Program-made: the position numbers and the translations under genes
Source of the DNA: Herbaspirillum sp. alder98
Lineage (GTDB): Bacteria; Pseudomonadota; Gammaproteobacteria; Burkholderiales; Burkholderiaceae_D
DNA length: 64,000 nt
Direction of reading: 5' to 3'
Assembly: GCF_020179755.1 (NCBI RefSeq)
Contig: NZ_JAIUCY010000001.1
Coordinates: forward strand, 1,017,742 to 1,081,741
Notes under the pieces: generated by a model
The model's database searches: none
Told to the model about the DNA's origin: nothing
What the model saw: the letters and a program-made list of their open reading frames with translations, nothing else
In this document: positions 1-9,301 of the stretch, piece by piece
How positions within the stretch are numbered: position 1 is the stretch's first letter
Layout of the letters: the number at the start of each line of letters is the position of its first letter

Positions 1-134
1 GTCAATTCACGGTTGATATCGACGGCAGCCGACATGCCCAGCAAACCCGATGCGCCTACCACCAGCAGCAGCAGTGACAGTATGAAAATGGCAATGGCAA
101 GCTGCGCCTTGATTGAAATGTTCTTGAGTGACAT
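1..134 (-). CDS. Methyl-accepting chemotaxis protein, N-terminal fragment (runs off the window)
   Basis: The reverse strand opens at an ATG at 134 and stays open to the window edge. The 44 visible residues begin MSLKNISIKAQLAIAIF, followed by a strongly hydrophobic stretch of about 18 residues rich in Leu and Val. This is the N-terminus of a Tar/Tsr-type inner-membrane chemoreceptor: a short basic cytoplasmic lead and then TM1. The sensor, HAMP and signalling domains lie outside the window. It is followed, on the same strand orientation, by two more receptor genes, so this is a chemoreceptor cluster. The upstream ribosome-binding site is weak. The family call rests only on the N-terminal pattern. 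Confidence 0.65.
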   Translation of the reverse strand, partial: MSLKNISIKAQLAIAIFILSLLLLVVGASGLLGMSAAVDINREL

Positions 135-349
135 GGGCTGTTTTCTTGTTCGTGGATGAATAGGAAGACGCTGTTTGGCGTCTACAGCCCCGAATGCCGC
201 GGTGCACCTGCATGCAGCGGTCTCGTTGTCGGCTGAGCAAGATCTAATCGGATAAAAGACCTCCGGATCGCGCCACTGGCTGTCTCATCATTACGGTCGG
301 AAAACTGAAAGATTCAGTGCCGGAGAGCCGACTCGCAGTTCCCGCAGGC

Positions 350-382
350 AAAAAAAACGCCGTGGCTTCTTACACCACGGCG
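350..382 (-). terminator. Rho-independent terminator of the MCP gene at 426-2168
   Basis: Perfect 8-bp arms (358-365 and 375-382, CGCCGTGG/CCACGGCG) enclose a 9-nt loop and are followed on the minus strand by eight consecutive T (350-357). It lies 44 bp past the receptor stop codon. The remaining 135-349 between the two receptor genes shows no gene. Confidence 0.9.
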
Positions 383-425
383 CTTCTCTTATTTCCCGAA
401 GGGAATAAATTATTTAGGCTCGCCT

Positions 426-2168
426 TCAGAATTCCTCGAACTCATCGTCCCGCACCGGCTGCCGGCGCGACGGCGCCGCCGGCGGCAGGCTGGCCGTCTT
501 GGCCGGCACTTGACGAACCTTTACCTCGATGGCCGGCGCCGTATTGACAGTGCGAGCAGGTGCCCGCGACGACGCCACCGGACTCACCGGCGGCACCGAT
601 GCAGCAGCAGCACCCGCCCCCTGCTCCACCCGCAGGCGGAACACCGACACCGCATGCGCCAACGCATCGGACTGTTCCTGCAGGCTTTCGGCGGCGGCGG
701 CAGCTTCTTCGACCAGCGCCGCGTTCTGCTGGGTAATCTCGTCGATCTGTGCGATGGCGTTGTTGACTTCGGCAATACCGGCGCTCTGTTCGGCGCTGGC
801 GGCGGTGATCTCGCCCATGATGTCGGCGACGTGACGCACCGAAGTGACGATCTCGTTCATCGTCGCGCCCGCTTCGTCGACCAGCTTGCCGCCGGCGTCG
901 ACCTTCTCGACCGAGTCGCCGATCAGTCCCTTGATTTCCTTGGCGGCCGAGGCCGAGCGCTGCGCCAGCGAACGCACTTCAGAGGCCACCACCGCGAAAC
1001 CACGTCCCTGTTCACCGGCACGCGCAGCTTCCACGGCGGCATTTAGGGCCAGGATGTTGGTCTGGAAGGCAATGCCGTCGATGACACCGATGATGTCGAC
1101 GATCTTGCGCGAGCTTTCCTTGATCGAGCCCATGGTGTCAACCACGTCGCTGACCACCCGGCCGCCCTTGCTGGCATAGTCCGAGGCCGACACCACCAGT
1201 TGGTTGGCCTGGCGTGCGTTCTCGGCATTCTGTTGCACGGTGGAGGTAAGCTGCTCCATCGAACTGGCGGTTTCTTCCAGGCTCGACGCCTGCGATTCGG
1301 TACGATTGGACAGGTCGATGTTGCCGCGCGCGATTTCATGCGAGGCCACCGCGATGATGGCGGCGCTTTCCTTGACCTCGTTGAGGGTGGTGGCCAGGTT
1401 GGCCTGCATCGCGCCCAGCGAGTTGACCAGTGTGGCCGCTTCATCGCGGCCCTGGTCGCTGAACTCCTGTGTCAGGTCGCCGCTGGAGATGGTCTCGGCA
1501 ATATTGCCGGCGCGCTTGAGCGGGCGGGTGATCGAATTAGTGATGATGAAGGTGAAGAAGATGCCCAGGCCCAGCGTGAACACGCCGATGACCAGCATGC
1601 CGATCTGCGCCTTGCGATAACTTTCCTTGGCGTCGGCATGGGCCGCGTTCATGTCGTCCTGCTGGAAACTTGCCAATGCGCCAACGCTGGCCATCCACTT
1701 TTCGTGCGCCGGCAGGAAGTCGCTCTTGAGCAGTTGCGCCGCATCGAAGTAGTTGCCGCTACCGACTTGCTCACGGATGGTCCCCACCACCGGAAACAGT
1801 TTCTTGCTGTCGGCCACTGCGCCATCCAGCAGTTCCTTGCCGCGTCCGCTATCGGCCAGGGCCGATAGCCGGCGTTCCGCGCCGGCATAGGCCTGCAGCA
1901 GGCGCGTCAGGTGGGCGTCCTCGGTCTTGCCTTCGGCCGCGTCGGTGGGCGTGACCACCTTGCGCAGCGCCAGCGCCAGTTCGCTGCCGGACTCGCGCAT
2001 GTTCATCGCGGTGGTCATGCCGGCGACCTTCTTGCCGATCACGTATTCACTGCTGGCCTGCAACTCCGCCATGCGCCACAGGCCAATGGCCAGGATCGCG
2101 GCAGCACACAGCAGAATGAGGCAGAACCCGACGGCCAGGCGGGTGCCGATCTTTAGACGTTGGATCAT
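426..2168 (-). CDS. Methyl-accepting chemotaxis protein (580 aa)
   Basis: This is an inner-membrane chemoreceptor that signals to CheA/CheW. I place the start at the ATG at 2168 ([11 protein letters not shown]) because AGGAAGAG sits just upstream; a longer reading to 2222 adds 18 residues without support. TM1 is about residues 10-31, followed by a four-helix-bundle-type periplasmic domain (about 35-188), TM2 (about 189-211), a HAMP domain (about 212-265) and a signalling domain (about 270-510). The signalling domain holds the conserved tip [20 protein letters not shown]. The last 70 residues are a Pro/Ala-rich linker ending DDEFEEF, which resembles the CheR/CheB-tethering pentapeptide class (NWETF in enteric receptors). 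A strong terminator follows. The ligand cannot be read from the sequence. Confidence 0.93.
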   Translation of the reverse strand: MIQRLKIGTRLAVGFCLILLCAAAILAIGLWRMAELQASSEYVIGKKVAGMTTAMNMRESGSELALALRKVVTPTDAAEGKTEDAHLTRLLQAYAGAERRLSALADSGRGKELLDGAVADSKKLFPVVGTIREQVGSGNYFDAAQLLKSDFLPAHEKWMASVGALASFQQDDMNAAHADAKESYRKAQIGMLVIGVFTLGLGIFFTFIITNSITRPLKRAGNIAETISSGDLTQEFSDQGRDEAATLVNSLGAMQANLATTLNEVKESAAIIAVASHEIARGNIDLSNRTESQASSLEETASSMEQLTSTVQQNAENARQANQLVVSASDYASKGGRVVSDVVDTMGSIKESSRKIVDIIGVIDGIAFQTNILALNAAVEAARAGEQGRGFAVVASEVRSLAQRSASAAKEIKGLIGDSVEKVDAGGKLVDEAGATMNEIVTSVRHVADIMGEITAASAEQSAGIAEVNNAIAQIDEITQQNAALVEEAAAAAESLQEQSDALAHAVSVFRLRVEQGAGAAAASVPPVSPVASSRAPARTVNTAPAIEVKVRQVPAKTASLPPAAPSRRQPVRDDEFEEF

Positions 2169-2571
2169 GATTGAGCTCTTCCTGATAAGAACGACAAGCT
2201 TTGGCGCACAAGCGGCATGCACCGTGAAGTGACTGCCGACGGATCGTCATCGGCGGGGCCGGAAAAGGCTTGTCTTGCAGGAAGTATTCAGCACGATTCA
2301 TGCCTGATCGCTTTTGTCGCGGAGACAACGTCAGTTAGCATTGATCGCAAGATGTGCGGCGTAATGAACGCCTGCGCGCCTCCCTGCCGGACCAGCCAGC
2401 GAGGCGAATCTTAGAGAACGGCATGCCTTACAGCAAATGCTTTGTCGGCATACTGCCATACACGTTTTGCATAGTTGTTCAAATCGGGGCGCATGCCCCC
2501 AATGGGGGCATTTTCACGTTTCGCCGCGACATTGCAATGACGACAATATCGCGGCGCCGTGTTCTCTTGCC
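2169..2571. other. Intergenic region between two MCP genes (about 400 bp)
   Basis: No gene is supported here. It holds a short perfect hairpin (2494-2510, arms TGCCCCC/GGGGGCA) followed by TTTT on the plus strand, where no plus-strand gene precedes it. It also holds a longer imperfect hairpin (2522-2556, 8-bp arms CGCCGCGA/TCGCGGCG) just beyond the stop of the 2572-4539 receptor. The second may help end that transcript, although no T-run follows on the minus strand. The promoter of the 426-2168 receptor should lie in 2170-2330. Confidence 0.5.
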
Positions 2572-4539
2572 CTAAGTGATGGTGACCAGCGCCGGCTTGC
2601 CGCTGGCCTCGGTGCGAAACACGCTCACCGCGTCCGACAATACCTCGGCCTGGCGCTGCAGGCTTTCGGCGGCGACCGTCGCCTCCTGCACCAGCGCCGC
2701 GTTCTGCTGCGTGATCGATTCCATCTGTGCGATGGCGTCATTGACCTGCGCAATGCCGATGCTCTGCTCCTGGCTGGCCACCGTGATCTCGCTCATGATG
2801 CCTGCCACCCGATTGACGGCGGCGACGATCTCGCCCATCGTCACGCCCGCTTCATCGACCAGCTTGCCACCGGCGTCGACGCGCTCCACGGAGTCGCCGA
2901 TGAGGCTCTTGATCTCGCGTGCGGCGGCCGCCGAACGCTGCGCCAGCGAGCGCACTTCAGAGGCCACCACGGCAAAGCCGCGCCCCTGTTCACCGGCACG
3001 TGCCGCCTCCACCGCCGCATTCAAGGCCAGGATGTTGGTCTGGAAGGCAATGCCGTCGATGACGCCGATGATGTCGACGATGCGGCGCGAACTCTCCTTG
3101 ATATCGCCCATCGTCTGCACCACGCCGCCGACCACATCGCCGCCCCGCGCGGCCAGTTGAGAAGCCGATGTGGCGAGCTGGTTGGCCTCGCGCGCGTTCT
3201 CTGCATTCTGCTGCACCGTGGAGGTCAATTGCTCCATGGCGCTGGCGGTTTCTTCGAGACTGGACGCCTGCGATTCGGTACGCCGCGAGAGGTCGCCGTT
3301 ACCGGTGGCGATTTCACGCGAGGCATGCTGGATCACTTCGACACTGCCCCGCACGTCGCCGACGATGCCGCCCAGGCTGCCGGTCATGTCGTTGAGCGAG
3401 CCCAGCAACTGGGACGACTCGTCACGCCCGACCGGTTGCGAACGCACCGTCAGGTCATAGGCCGCCACGCGTTGCGCCATGTCGACCGAAGCGGCAATGG
3501 GTGCGGTGACCGAGCGACTGATCATGCTGCCGATGGCGGCGGCCACCAGCGCCAGCAGCGCGATACCGCCCAGCACCAGCATGCGGGTACGACGCAGCTC
3601 GGCGTTCTGCTCGGTCAACTGCGCTTCGAGCACTTCGGTCACTTGCCCGATCGCCTTGAATTGCTCGTCGATGGCCAGCGTGAACTGCTTGAAATAATCC
3701 TGCGATGAATAACTCAACTGGTCAGGCAGCAGGAGCTGGTCGCGCGCCAGCGCAATGGCGACATTGCCCAGGCGTCCGACGTTTTCAAAGACCGGCCCCA
3801 GCTTGTCGCGCAGCGGCGGATTGACTTCGACCGCCTTGCCAAACGAGCGTTGTGCCTCGTTCAGATGCTCTTGCGCACGCTCCAGCGTGGCCGCCATGTC
3901 GAGCCGGTCTTCAAGTTTTATATCTTTCTTGAGCAACAGCGACGCGCCACGTGCGCGACTGCGCCCAAGGTCTTCGGTGAGCGCCGGCATGGCGGTGAAA
4001 GTGGCATCGATCAGGTTGGTGCTGTCGAAATCGGGATCGACCGTGTATTTGAATACATCGACTACCCGGTCATTGAGATCGAACAGCTTGGTGATGGCGT
4101 CGCTGTGGGCGGTGAAGCTTTCGGGCGCCGCCACTGTCCGGGCGTTGACCGCATCCCGTATCTTGCTCCAGGCAACCTGGGCTTCGCCTAGCATGGTGGT
4201 GATACGGGCGTCGTCGATATCCAGCGCCGTCAGCGTGGTGACCAGTTCGCCCAGAGCAGCGTTGACCTCGTCGGCCTTGGTGCCGCGATTGCCGGCGACG
4301 CTGGCGTCGCCATTGAGAAGTACTGCAGATAGTCCACGATGCTGCTGCATCAGCTGGATGGTCTTGGCCAGACGACGAATCGGCGCCACCCCCTCGATCT
4401 CCAGCGTCTTCATGCTGATTACGCGTTCCGTACCCACCACGTACAAGGCGGTTGGTACGCCAAACAGGATCACCCCAATGAATCCCAGCAAGGCAAACTT
4501 CTGCCACAACATCAGATTGGCAAGCATACGTCTCATCAT
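2572..4539 (-). CDS. Methyl-accepting chemotaxis protein with long periplasmic sensor (655 aa)
   Basis: This is a second full chemoreceptor. TM1 is about residues 14-36. A large periplasmic region of about 270 residues follows and includes [15 protein letters not shown], a pattern I associate with NIT-like or other all-helical sensors of betaproteobacterial MCPs. TM2 is about 322-344, then HAMP and the signalling domain with the tip [20 protein letters not shown]. Unlike its neighbour it ends ALVTIT, with no tethering pentapeptide. The start follows GGGGGGAT; two adjacent ATGs (4539 and 4536) are possible. The tip is almost identical to that of the 426-2168 receptor, which suggests family expansion by duplication. 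The ligand is unknown. Confidence 0.92.
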   Translation of the reverse strand: MMRRMLANLMLWQKFALLGFIGVILFGVPTALYVVGTERVISMKTLEIEGVAPIRRLAKTIQLMQQHRGLSAVLLNGDASVAGNRGTKADEVNAALGELVTTLTALDIDDARITTMLGEAQVAWSKIRDAVNARTVAAPESFTAHSDAITKLFDLNDRVVDVFKYTVDPDFDSTNLIDATFTAMPALTEDLGRSRARGASLLLKKDIKLEDRLDMAATLERAQEHLNEAQRSFGKAVEVNPPLRDKLGPVFENVGRLGNVAIALARDQLLLPDQLSYSSQDYFKQFTLAIDEQFKAIGQVTEVLEAQLTEQNAELRRTRMLVLGGIALLALVAAAIGSMISRSVTAPIAASVDMAQRVAAYDLTVRSQPVGRDESSQLLGSLNDMTGSLGGIVGDVRGSVEVIQHASREIATGNGDLSRRTESQASSLEETASAMEQLTSTVQQNAENAREANQLATSASQLAARGGDVVGGVVQTMGDIKESSRRIVDIIGVIDGIAFQTNILALNAAVEAARAGEQGRGFAVVASEVRSLAQRSAAAAREIKSLIGDSVERVDAGGKLVDEAGVTMGEIVAAVNRVAGIMSEITVASQEQSIGIAQVNDAIAQMESITQQNAALVQEATVAAESLQRQAEVLSDAVSVFRTEASGKPALVTIT

Positions 4540-4672
4540 ATCCCCCCGGATAGTGAATTACGACTGTCAAAAAACTGACGACGAATTCAATACTAACTCT
4601 TCCGTGGCAAGGATGTATGGCTCAATACGTATTGTTTTAAAATTTCCAGACAGCAATAACGCCCGCATGAAG

Positions 4673-5719
4673 TTAGCGAATGCCGCGTACCGCCTTCACC
4701 GGAGCGCGCGCGGCAGCCGGCCGCCGCACCAGGTGCAAGTGCTGCAGGAACTGCTGGGTGGCCGACTCCCACGAGCGCCGCTCGGCATGCGATCGCACCG
4801 CGACCGGATCGAGACCGATGGCTTGCAGGCAGGCCTGCCGGAGGTCGTGATCGAGAATGCCGGAGACGCCATGCTCGACCACATCGATCGGCCCTTCGAC
4901 CGGATATGCCGCTACCGGAATGCCACACGCCATGGCTTCGAGCAACACCAGTCCGAAGGTATCGGTCTTGCTGGGAAACACGAACACGTCGGCGCAGTTG
5001 TAATAGGCCGGCAATTCATCATGTCCCTTGGCCCCCAGGAAGCGCACCTGCGGGTAACGCCGCGCCAGCTCCTCGTACTGCGGACCGTCGCCGACCACCC
5101 ACTTGGTGCCGGGCAGGTCGAGCCGCAGGAAGGCTTCGATATTCTTTTCCACCGCCACCCGTCCGACATACAGGAAAAGTGGCCGCTCGATGCAGGCATG
5201 ATCTTCCGGCACCGGCCTGAAATGGGTCGTGTCGACGCCGCGTCCCCACAACGCGACGTTGCGAAAGCCCTGCTGTTCCAGCGCCAGTTTCATCGCCGGC
5301 GTGGGCACCATCACCGCCTGCGAACGCTTGTGGAACCAGCGCAGCAAACCATAGGTGATCGCCTTGGGCAACAGCCGGCGTGCCGCCAGGTATTCGGGAA
5401 AACGGGTGTGATAGGCGGTCGTGAAATCCAGCCGGTGGCGCGTGCAATAGCGGCGCGCGGCAAGTCCCATCGGACCCTCGGTGGCGATATGGATGCAGTC
5501 GGGCGTGAACTGTTGCAACGCCTGCGCAATGCGCGCATAAGGCTGATACGCCAGCCGGATCTCGGGATAGGTCGGGCAGGCAAAGGTGCGGAAATCGCGC
5601 GGCGTGAGCATCAGCACTTCATGGCCGGCGGCGCGCAGGCAACGCACGGTACAGCGCAAGGTGTTGACGACCCCGTTGACCTGGGGTTCGCCGGCGTCAC
5701 TGATGATGGCAATACGCAT
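4673..5719 (-). CDS. GT4-family glycosyltransferase (Agt-like, probable glycolipid synthase)
   Basis: This is a GT-B fold glycosyltransferase of 348 aa, normal for the family. The N-terminal half begins MRIAIISDAGEPQVNGVV, the acceptor-side Rossmann domain of the alpha-mannosyl/glucosyl-transferase group. The C-terminal half has the nucleotide-sugar motif KTDTFGLVLLEAMACGIPVA, in which a TD pair stands where many relatives have the first Glu of EX7E. It starts 6 bp after the phosphoesterase stop, so the two are probably co-transcribed. Family knowledge: similar enzymes (Agt) sit next to PlcP and glycosylate diacylglycerol during phosphate starvation. That role is inferred here from the PlcP- and OlsB-like neighbours. 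It could instead modify another lipid or envelope glycan. Confidence 0.85.
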   Translation of the reverse strand: MRIAIISDAGEPQVNGVVNTLRCTVRCLRAAGHEVLMLTPRDFRTFACPTYPEIRLAYQPYARIAQALQQFTPDCIHIATEGPMGLAARRYCTRHRLDFTTAYHTRFPEYLAARRLLPKAITYGLLRWFHKRSQAVMVPTPAMKLALEQQGFRNVALWGRGVDTTHFRPVPEDHACIERPLFLYVGRVAVEKNIEAFLRLDLPGTKWVVGDGPQYEELARRYPQVRFLGAKGHDELPAYYNCADVFVFPSKTDTFGLVLLEAMACGIPVAAYPVEGPIDVVEHGVSGILDHDLRQACLQAIGLDPVAVRSHAERRSWESATQQFLQHLHLVRRPAAARAPVKAVRGIR

Positions 5720-5725
5720 GAATGA

Positions 5726-6607
5726 TTACGCCGTAAGCGCCATTTCGGGTACAGGCTTGACGCGGGCGGCCTTGCGGTTCTGCATGATCTCTTGCCAGGT
5801 GACCAGGCGCAGCACGCCATCGGCATCTTCCACCAGGGCAGAAAGGCTTTCGACCCAGTCGCCGTCGTTGCAATAGGTCACGCCGCCGATGTCGCGAATC
5901 TCGGGCTTATGGATGTGGCCGCAGATGACGCCGTCCAGACCGCGCTTGCGCGCCTCGTCGGCCAGCGCGTCTTCGAACGAACTGATGTAGTTGACTGCGT
6001 TCTTGACCTTGGACTTCAGATATTGCGACAGCGACCAGTACGGCAGGCCGGCGCGCGCACGCCAGCTGTTGAACCACTGGTTGAACTTGAGGATCATGGT
6101 GTAGAGCGAATCGCCGACATAGGCCAGCCACTTGGCGCAGGCGATCACGCCATCGAAGCGGTCGCCGTGCAGCACCAGCATGCGACGACCATCGGCGGTG
6201 ACGTGGACCAGCTCGTCGCGAATCTTGATGCCGCCGAAATCGAGATCGATGAACTGGCGCACCACTTCGTCATGGTTGCCAGGAACGAACACGACGTTGG
6301 TGCCCTTCTTGGCTTTCTTGAGCACCGTCTGCACCACATTGTTATGACTTTGATCCCAGTACCAGCGACGCCTCAACTGCCAGCCATCGATGATGTCGCC
6401 CACCAGGTACAGTGTCTCGGATTCGGTAGCGCGCAGGAATTCCAACAGCCGTTCGGCCTGGCAACCGGTGGTGCCCAGGTGTATGTCCGAAATCCAGATG
6501 GTGCGAAAGCGCTGTGGTTCGCGCTTGCCGTCACCGCTTGCGTTACCGCTGCCGGCCTCGCCCATCAGGGCAGCGGCAGCATCCAGGAACTGTTCGCGCG
6601 GCTTCAT
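5726..6607 (-). CDS. Calcineurin-like metallophosphoesterase (PlcP/LpxH-like)
   Basis: This is a metal-dependent phosphoesterase of 293 aa. The whole metal-binding set is visible in order: SDIHLG (about 40), GDIIDGW (about 75), GNHDE (about 113), HGDRFDG (about 150) and GHIHKPE (about 235). Automated annotation usually calls such proteins UDP-2,3-diacylglucosamine pyrophosphatase. The typical LpxH of about 240 aa acts alone in lipid A synthesis, whereas this one has a longer N-terminus and lies between an ornithine-lipid acyltransferase and a glycosyltransferase. That setting fits PlcP, the phospholipase C-type enzyme that strips phospholipid head groups to diacylglycerol. Its ATG overlaps the upstream stop by 4 bp (translational coupling). 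The substrate is inferred from context. Confidence 0.82.
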   Translation of the reverse strand: MKPREQFLDAAAALMGEAGSGNASGDGKREPQRFRTIWISDIHLGTTGCQAERLLEFLRATESETLYLVGDIIDGWQLRRRWYWDQSHNNVVQTVLKKAKKGTNVVFVPGNHDEVVRQFIDLDFGGIKIRDELVHVTADGRRMLVLHGDRFDGVIACAKWLAYVGDSLYTMILKFNQWFNSWRARAGLPYWSLSQYLKSKVKNAVNYISSFEDALADEARKRGLDGVICGHIHKPEIRDIGGVTYCNDGDWVESLSALVEDADGVLRLVTWQEIMQNRKAARVKPVPEMALTA

Positions 6608-7371
6608 GTGGGCCTCGTTTCCTTCAGGTAGTGACGGGCGTAACGGCCATCGAGCTTGGCCAGCGGCAGCAGCAGGAAGAAATCGGCCGAGTGGAAATCA
6701 GGATCCCAGGCCGGTTCGCCGCACACCCACGCGCCACTGCGCAGATAACCTTTGAGCAGCGGCGGCACTTGCGGCGTATGGCCAGGCTCGCGATCGTCCA
6801 GCGGGAAAGGCAGGTGCGGCGCCACGCGATAGTCGGGCGGCGCCAGGTTCTTTTCGGCGAACGCGTGATACAGCGCAGCAGCGTTGTGGCCACCGTCGGC
6901 CAGGCTGACGCTGGCGCAACCCATCAGGTATTCGCAGCGCTCGCGGCGCATGTAGGCGGCCAGGCCGGCCCACAGCATCATGATGACGCCACCGCTGCGG
7001 TAGTCGGGGTGGATGCAGGCGCGTCCGGCCTCGCAGATCACGCCGCGGATATTATCCAGGCGCGAGAGGTCGAATTCCTGTTCCGAATAGAATTTTCCCA
7101 TGCGGCGTGCGCCGTGCGGGCTGAGCACCCGGTAGGTGCCGACCACGCTGAGGGTCTTGCTGTCACGCACGATCAGGTGATCGCAGTAGTTATCGAACTC
7201 GTCCTTGTCGAGACCTTCATTGTTGGCCAACGCCGACAAGTTCATGGCCTCGATGAAAACCTTGTAGCGCAAGCGTTGCACTTCACGCACTTCTTCCGGG
7301 GTGGTCGCGAGGCTCAAGCTCAGCTTGGAAAAACTCGGATTGGTATCGGCAGCAATGGTAAAGAGTCTCAT
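6604..7371 (-). CDS. olsB: OlsB-type L-ornithine N-alpha-acyltransferase
   Basis: This is a GNAT-fold acyltransferase of 255 aa from the family with OlsB, which transfers a 3-hydroxyacyl chain from acyl-ACP to ornithine in the first step of ornithine lipid synthesis. Family hallmarks are visible in order: QRLRYKVFIEAMNL (about 32), DEFDNYCDHLIVRD (about 57), VVGTYRVL (about 77), GKFYSEQEFDL (about 92) and EAGRACIHPDYR (about 117), then LWAGLAAYMRR. It is the first gene of the operon olsB-phosphoesterase-glycosyltransferase. An A/G-rich AAAGGA precedes the ATG. Upstream is an array of PHO-box-like repeats (7485-7524). No olsA partner for O-acylation is seen in the window. Confidence 0.88.
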   Translation of the reverse strand: MRLFTIAADTNPSFSKLSLSLATTPEEVREVQRLRYKVFIEAMNLSALANNEGLDKDEFDNYCDHLIVRDSKTLSVVGTYRVLSPHGARRMGKFYSEQEFDLSRLDNIRGVICEAGRACIHPDYRSGGVIMMLWAGLAAYMRRERCEYLMGCASVSLADGGHNAAALYHAFAEKNLAPPDYRVAPHLPFPLDDREPGHTPQVPPLLKGYLRSGAWVCGEPAWDPDFHSADFFLLLPLAKLDGRYARHYLKETRPT

Positions 7372-7484
7372 GCATCGTCCTTTCGCAGTCTCAGTCTTAA
7401 CGCTGCACAGACTAGCGAGCGATTGTTTCAGCCAGATGACGTATTGGTGTGTTTTTGGGGCACAACAACAGCCGCTGGCGCAGC

Positions 7485-7524
7485 GTTACAATGGCATGAC
7501 CAGGATGTGACAAGACACTGACAA
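7485..7524 (-). promoter_or_regulatory. PHO-box-like direct-repeat array upstream of olsB
   Basis: Read on the minus strand, four 7-mers are spaced by exactly 4 nt, an 11-bp period: TTGTCAG (7518-7524), TTGTCAC (7507-7513), TGGTCAT (7496-7502) and TTGTAAC (7485-7491). PhoB sites are direct repeats of a CTGTCAT-like 7-mer with 4-nt AT-rich spacers, so periodicity and core (TGTCA) both match, although these spacers are less AT-rich. The array lies 114-153 bp before the olsB ATG, in the olsB/bdhA divergent region. The last repeat may overlap a -10 element. I infer PhoB control of the lipid operon. Confidence 0.75.
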
Positions 7525-7632
7525 AAACAGTGATTGCGTCGCCTGCAGGAGACAGGTGGCATCCCATGTTCCAATGAACCGGTTTTAGTTTCGGCACTCC
7601 ATCAACTCGAATCAATAAAGGAAGGAAACACC

Positions 7633-8415
7633 ATGCTACTCAAGGACAAAGTCGCCCTCATCACCGGCTCGGCCAGCGGCATCGGCAAGGAAATCGCGCT
7701 CGAGTACGCACGCCAGGGCGCCAAGGTGGTCATCGCCGATCTGGCCCTGGAAGCGGCCAAGGCGACCGCCGACGAAATCACCCGCGCCGGCGGCACGGCA
7801 TTGGCCGTGGCCATGAACGTGACCGACGAAACCCAGGTCGACAAGGGCATCGCCGACGCCGTCAACAGCTACGGCGGACTGGATATCCTGATCAGCAACG
7901 CCGGCATCCAGATCATCAGCCCGGTGGCCGAGTTGTCGCTGGAAAACTGGCGCAAGATGCTGGCGATCCACCTCGATGGCGCCTTCCTCACCACGCGCGC
8001 GGCGATGAAGGCCATGATCAAGCAGGGTCGCGGCGGCTCCATCATCTACATGGGTTCGGTGCATTCGCACGAGGCGTCGCCCTTGAAGGCGCCCTATGTC
8101 ACCGCCAAGCATGGCTTGCTGGGTCTGGCCAAGGTGGTGGCCAAGGAAGGCGCCAAGGACAAGATCCGCAGCAACGTGATCTGTCCCGGTTTCGTGCGCA
8201 CGCCACTGGTCGAAAAACAGATTCCCGAGCAGGCCAAGGAATTCGGCATCAGCGAGGAAGACGTGATCAAGAAAGTGATGCTGAAGGACACCGTCGACGG
8301 CGAATTCACCACCACCCAGGACGTGGCGCAGACTGCCGTCTTCCTGGCCGCCTTCCCGACCAATGCCCTGACCGGCCAATCGGTGGTGGTCAGCCATGGC
8401 TGGTACATGCAATAA
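7633..8415 (+). CDS. bdhA: D-3-hydroxybutyrate dehydrogenase (SDR family)
   Basis: This is an NAD-dependent short-chain dehydrogenase of 260 aa that interconverts 3-hydroxybutyrate and acetoacetate, the last step of polyhydroxybutyrate breakdown. The cofactor motif TGSASGIG (11-18), NAG (89-91), catalytic Ser142 and the Y155-V-T-A-K159 motif are all present. The stretch [20 protein letters not shown] and the C-terminal part are typical of the 3-hydroxybutyrate dehydrogenase subfamily. The start at 7633 ([12 protein letters not shown]) follows AAGGAAG; the open frame upstream of it has no Shine-Dalgarno. An AraC regulator follows with no gap. It is divergent from olsB, sharing an intergenic region of about 260 bp. 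Confidence 0.92.
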   Translation: MLLKDKVALITGSASGIGKEIALEYARQGAKVVIADLALEAAKATADEITRAGGTALAVAMNVTDETQVDKGIADAVNSYGGLDILISNAGIQIISPVAELSLENWRKMLAIHLDGAFLTTRAAMKAMIKQGRGGSIIYMGSVHSHEASPLKAPYVTAKHGLLGLAKVVAKEGAKDKIRSNVICPGFVRTPLVEKQIPEQAKEFGISEEDVIKKVMLKDTVDGEFTTTQDVAQTAVFLAAFPTNALTGQSVVVSHGWYMQ

Positions 8416-9168
8416 ATGATGCTGAGCGCGTCCCGACTCGATGTGCGCTCCTATGGCGGCGAAACGCTGACGCACAGTCACGATTTCGCGCAATTGGTGC
8501 TGCCATTGTCGGGACGCATCGCGCTCGACATCGATGGTCGTTCGGGGGTGGCCGATGGCAACACGGCCGCCTTCGTCGAACCCGGTGCGCATCACGCCAC
8601 CAGCGCGCTGGGCGACAATCGCGCGCTGATCGTTGACCTGTCGCCGGATGTGCTCGAGCACCGATTGCTCGAACAATTCGGTGGCGCGCCGTTCGTGTCG
8701 CTGACGCCGGCGGCCGGCAAGCTGGTTGACTTCATGCAACTGCTACTGGGGCGGCAGCAGGCATCATCCGCCAACCCGTTGCAGCACTGGCTGCCGCTGC
8801 TGCTGGACACCATGGCTGGCCAGGCTCCGCGCGCGCAGTCGCGACTGCAGTTGCTGATGGCCAGGATCGAGGCCGAGCCGGCCCAGCCCTGGTCGATTGC
8901 CGACATGGCGGCCAGCGCGGCCATCAGCCCCAGTCGATTGCACGAATGGTTCCAGGCCGAGACCGGCACCTCGCCACGGGCCTGGCTGGCCGAAGTGCGG
9001 GTGCGCCACGCCTGTTACCTCTTGCGTCATTCGTCGACTCCGCTGGCACTGGTCGCGCAGCGTTGCGGCTATGCCGACCAGAGCGCACTCAGCCACGCCC
9101 TGCGCCGCCTGCGCCAGACCACGCCCGCCGCCTATCGCCGGGCCGCGCAATCGCCGGCCGAAAACTGA
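8416..9168 (+). CDS. AraC-family transcriptional regulator
   Basis: A 250-aa one-component regulator. The N-terminal 90 residues look like a small cupin domain (THSHDFAQLVLPLSGRIALD), and the C-terminal third (about 155-245) carries two helix-turn-helix motifs of the AraC type, with the signature CGYADQSALSHALRRLRQTT near the end. Its ATG directly abuts the bdhA stop codon (TAA then ATG), and no separate Shine-Dalgarno is visible, so it is probably translated by coupling to bdhA. The effector and target are unknown; bdhA or the downstream EamA gene are the natural candidates by position. Confidence 0.88.
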   Translation: MMLSASRLDVRSYGGETLTHSHDFAQLVLPLSGRIALDIDGRSGVADGNTAAFVEPGAHHATSALGDNRALIVDLSPDVLEHRLLEQFGGAPFVSLTPAAGKLVDFMQLLLGRQQASSANPLQHWLPLLLDTMAGQAPRAQSRLQLLMARIEAEPAQPWSIADMAASAAISPSRLHEWFQAETGTSPRAWLAEVRVRHACYLLRHSSTPLALVAQRCGYADQSALSHALRRLRQTTPAAYRRAAQSPAEN

Positions 9169-9301
9169 AACAATCCAGCCTGGCCATCGCCGGCCGCAGC
9201 ACCGACACGACAATCGACCAACATTTCCGTAGTTCTCGCCAATCCTTCTGGCATGCGGCAAGGCATACTGCGAGCCTCGACGTCTTCTGCCATTGCGCTT
9301 G

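Noticed and set aside
2494..2512. Hairpin TGCCCCC-AAT-GGGGGCA followed by TTTT as a terminator
   Set aside because: It would work on the plus strand, where no gene precedes it; the flanking genes are both on the minus strand.
2437..3708. Long antisense open frame over the 655-aa MCP gene (423 codons)
   Set aside because: It is a shadow of the high-G+C receptor gene; the translated sequence is His/Arg/Gly-rich without any family signature, and the minus-strand frame is clearly an MCP.
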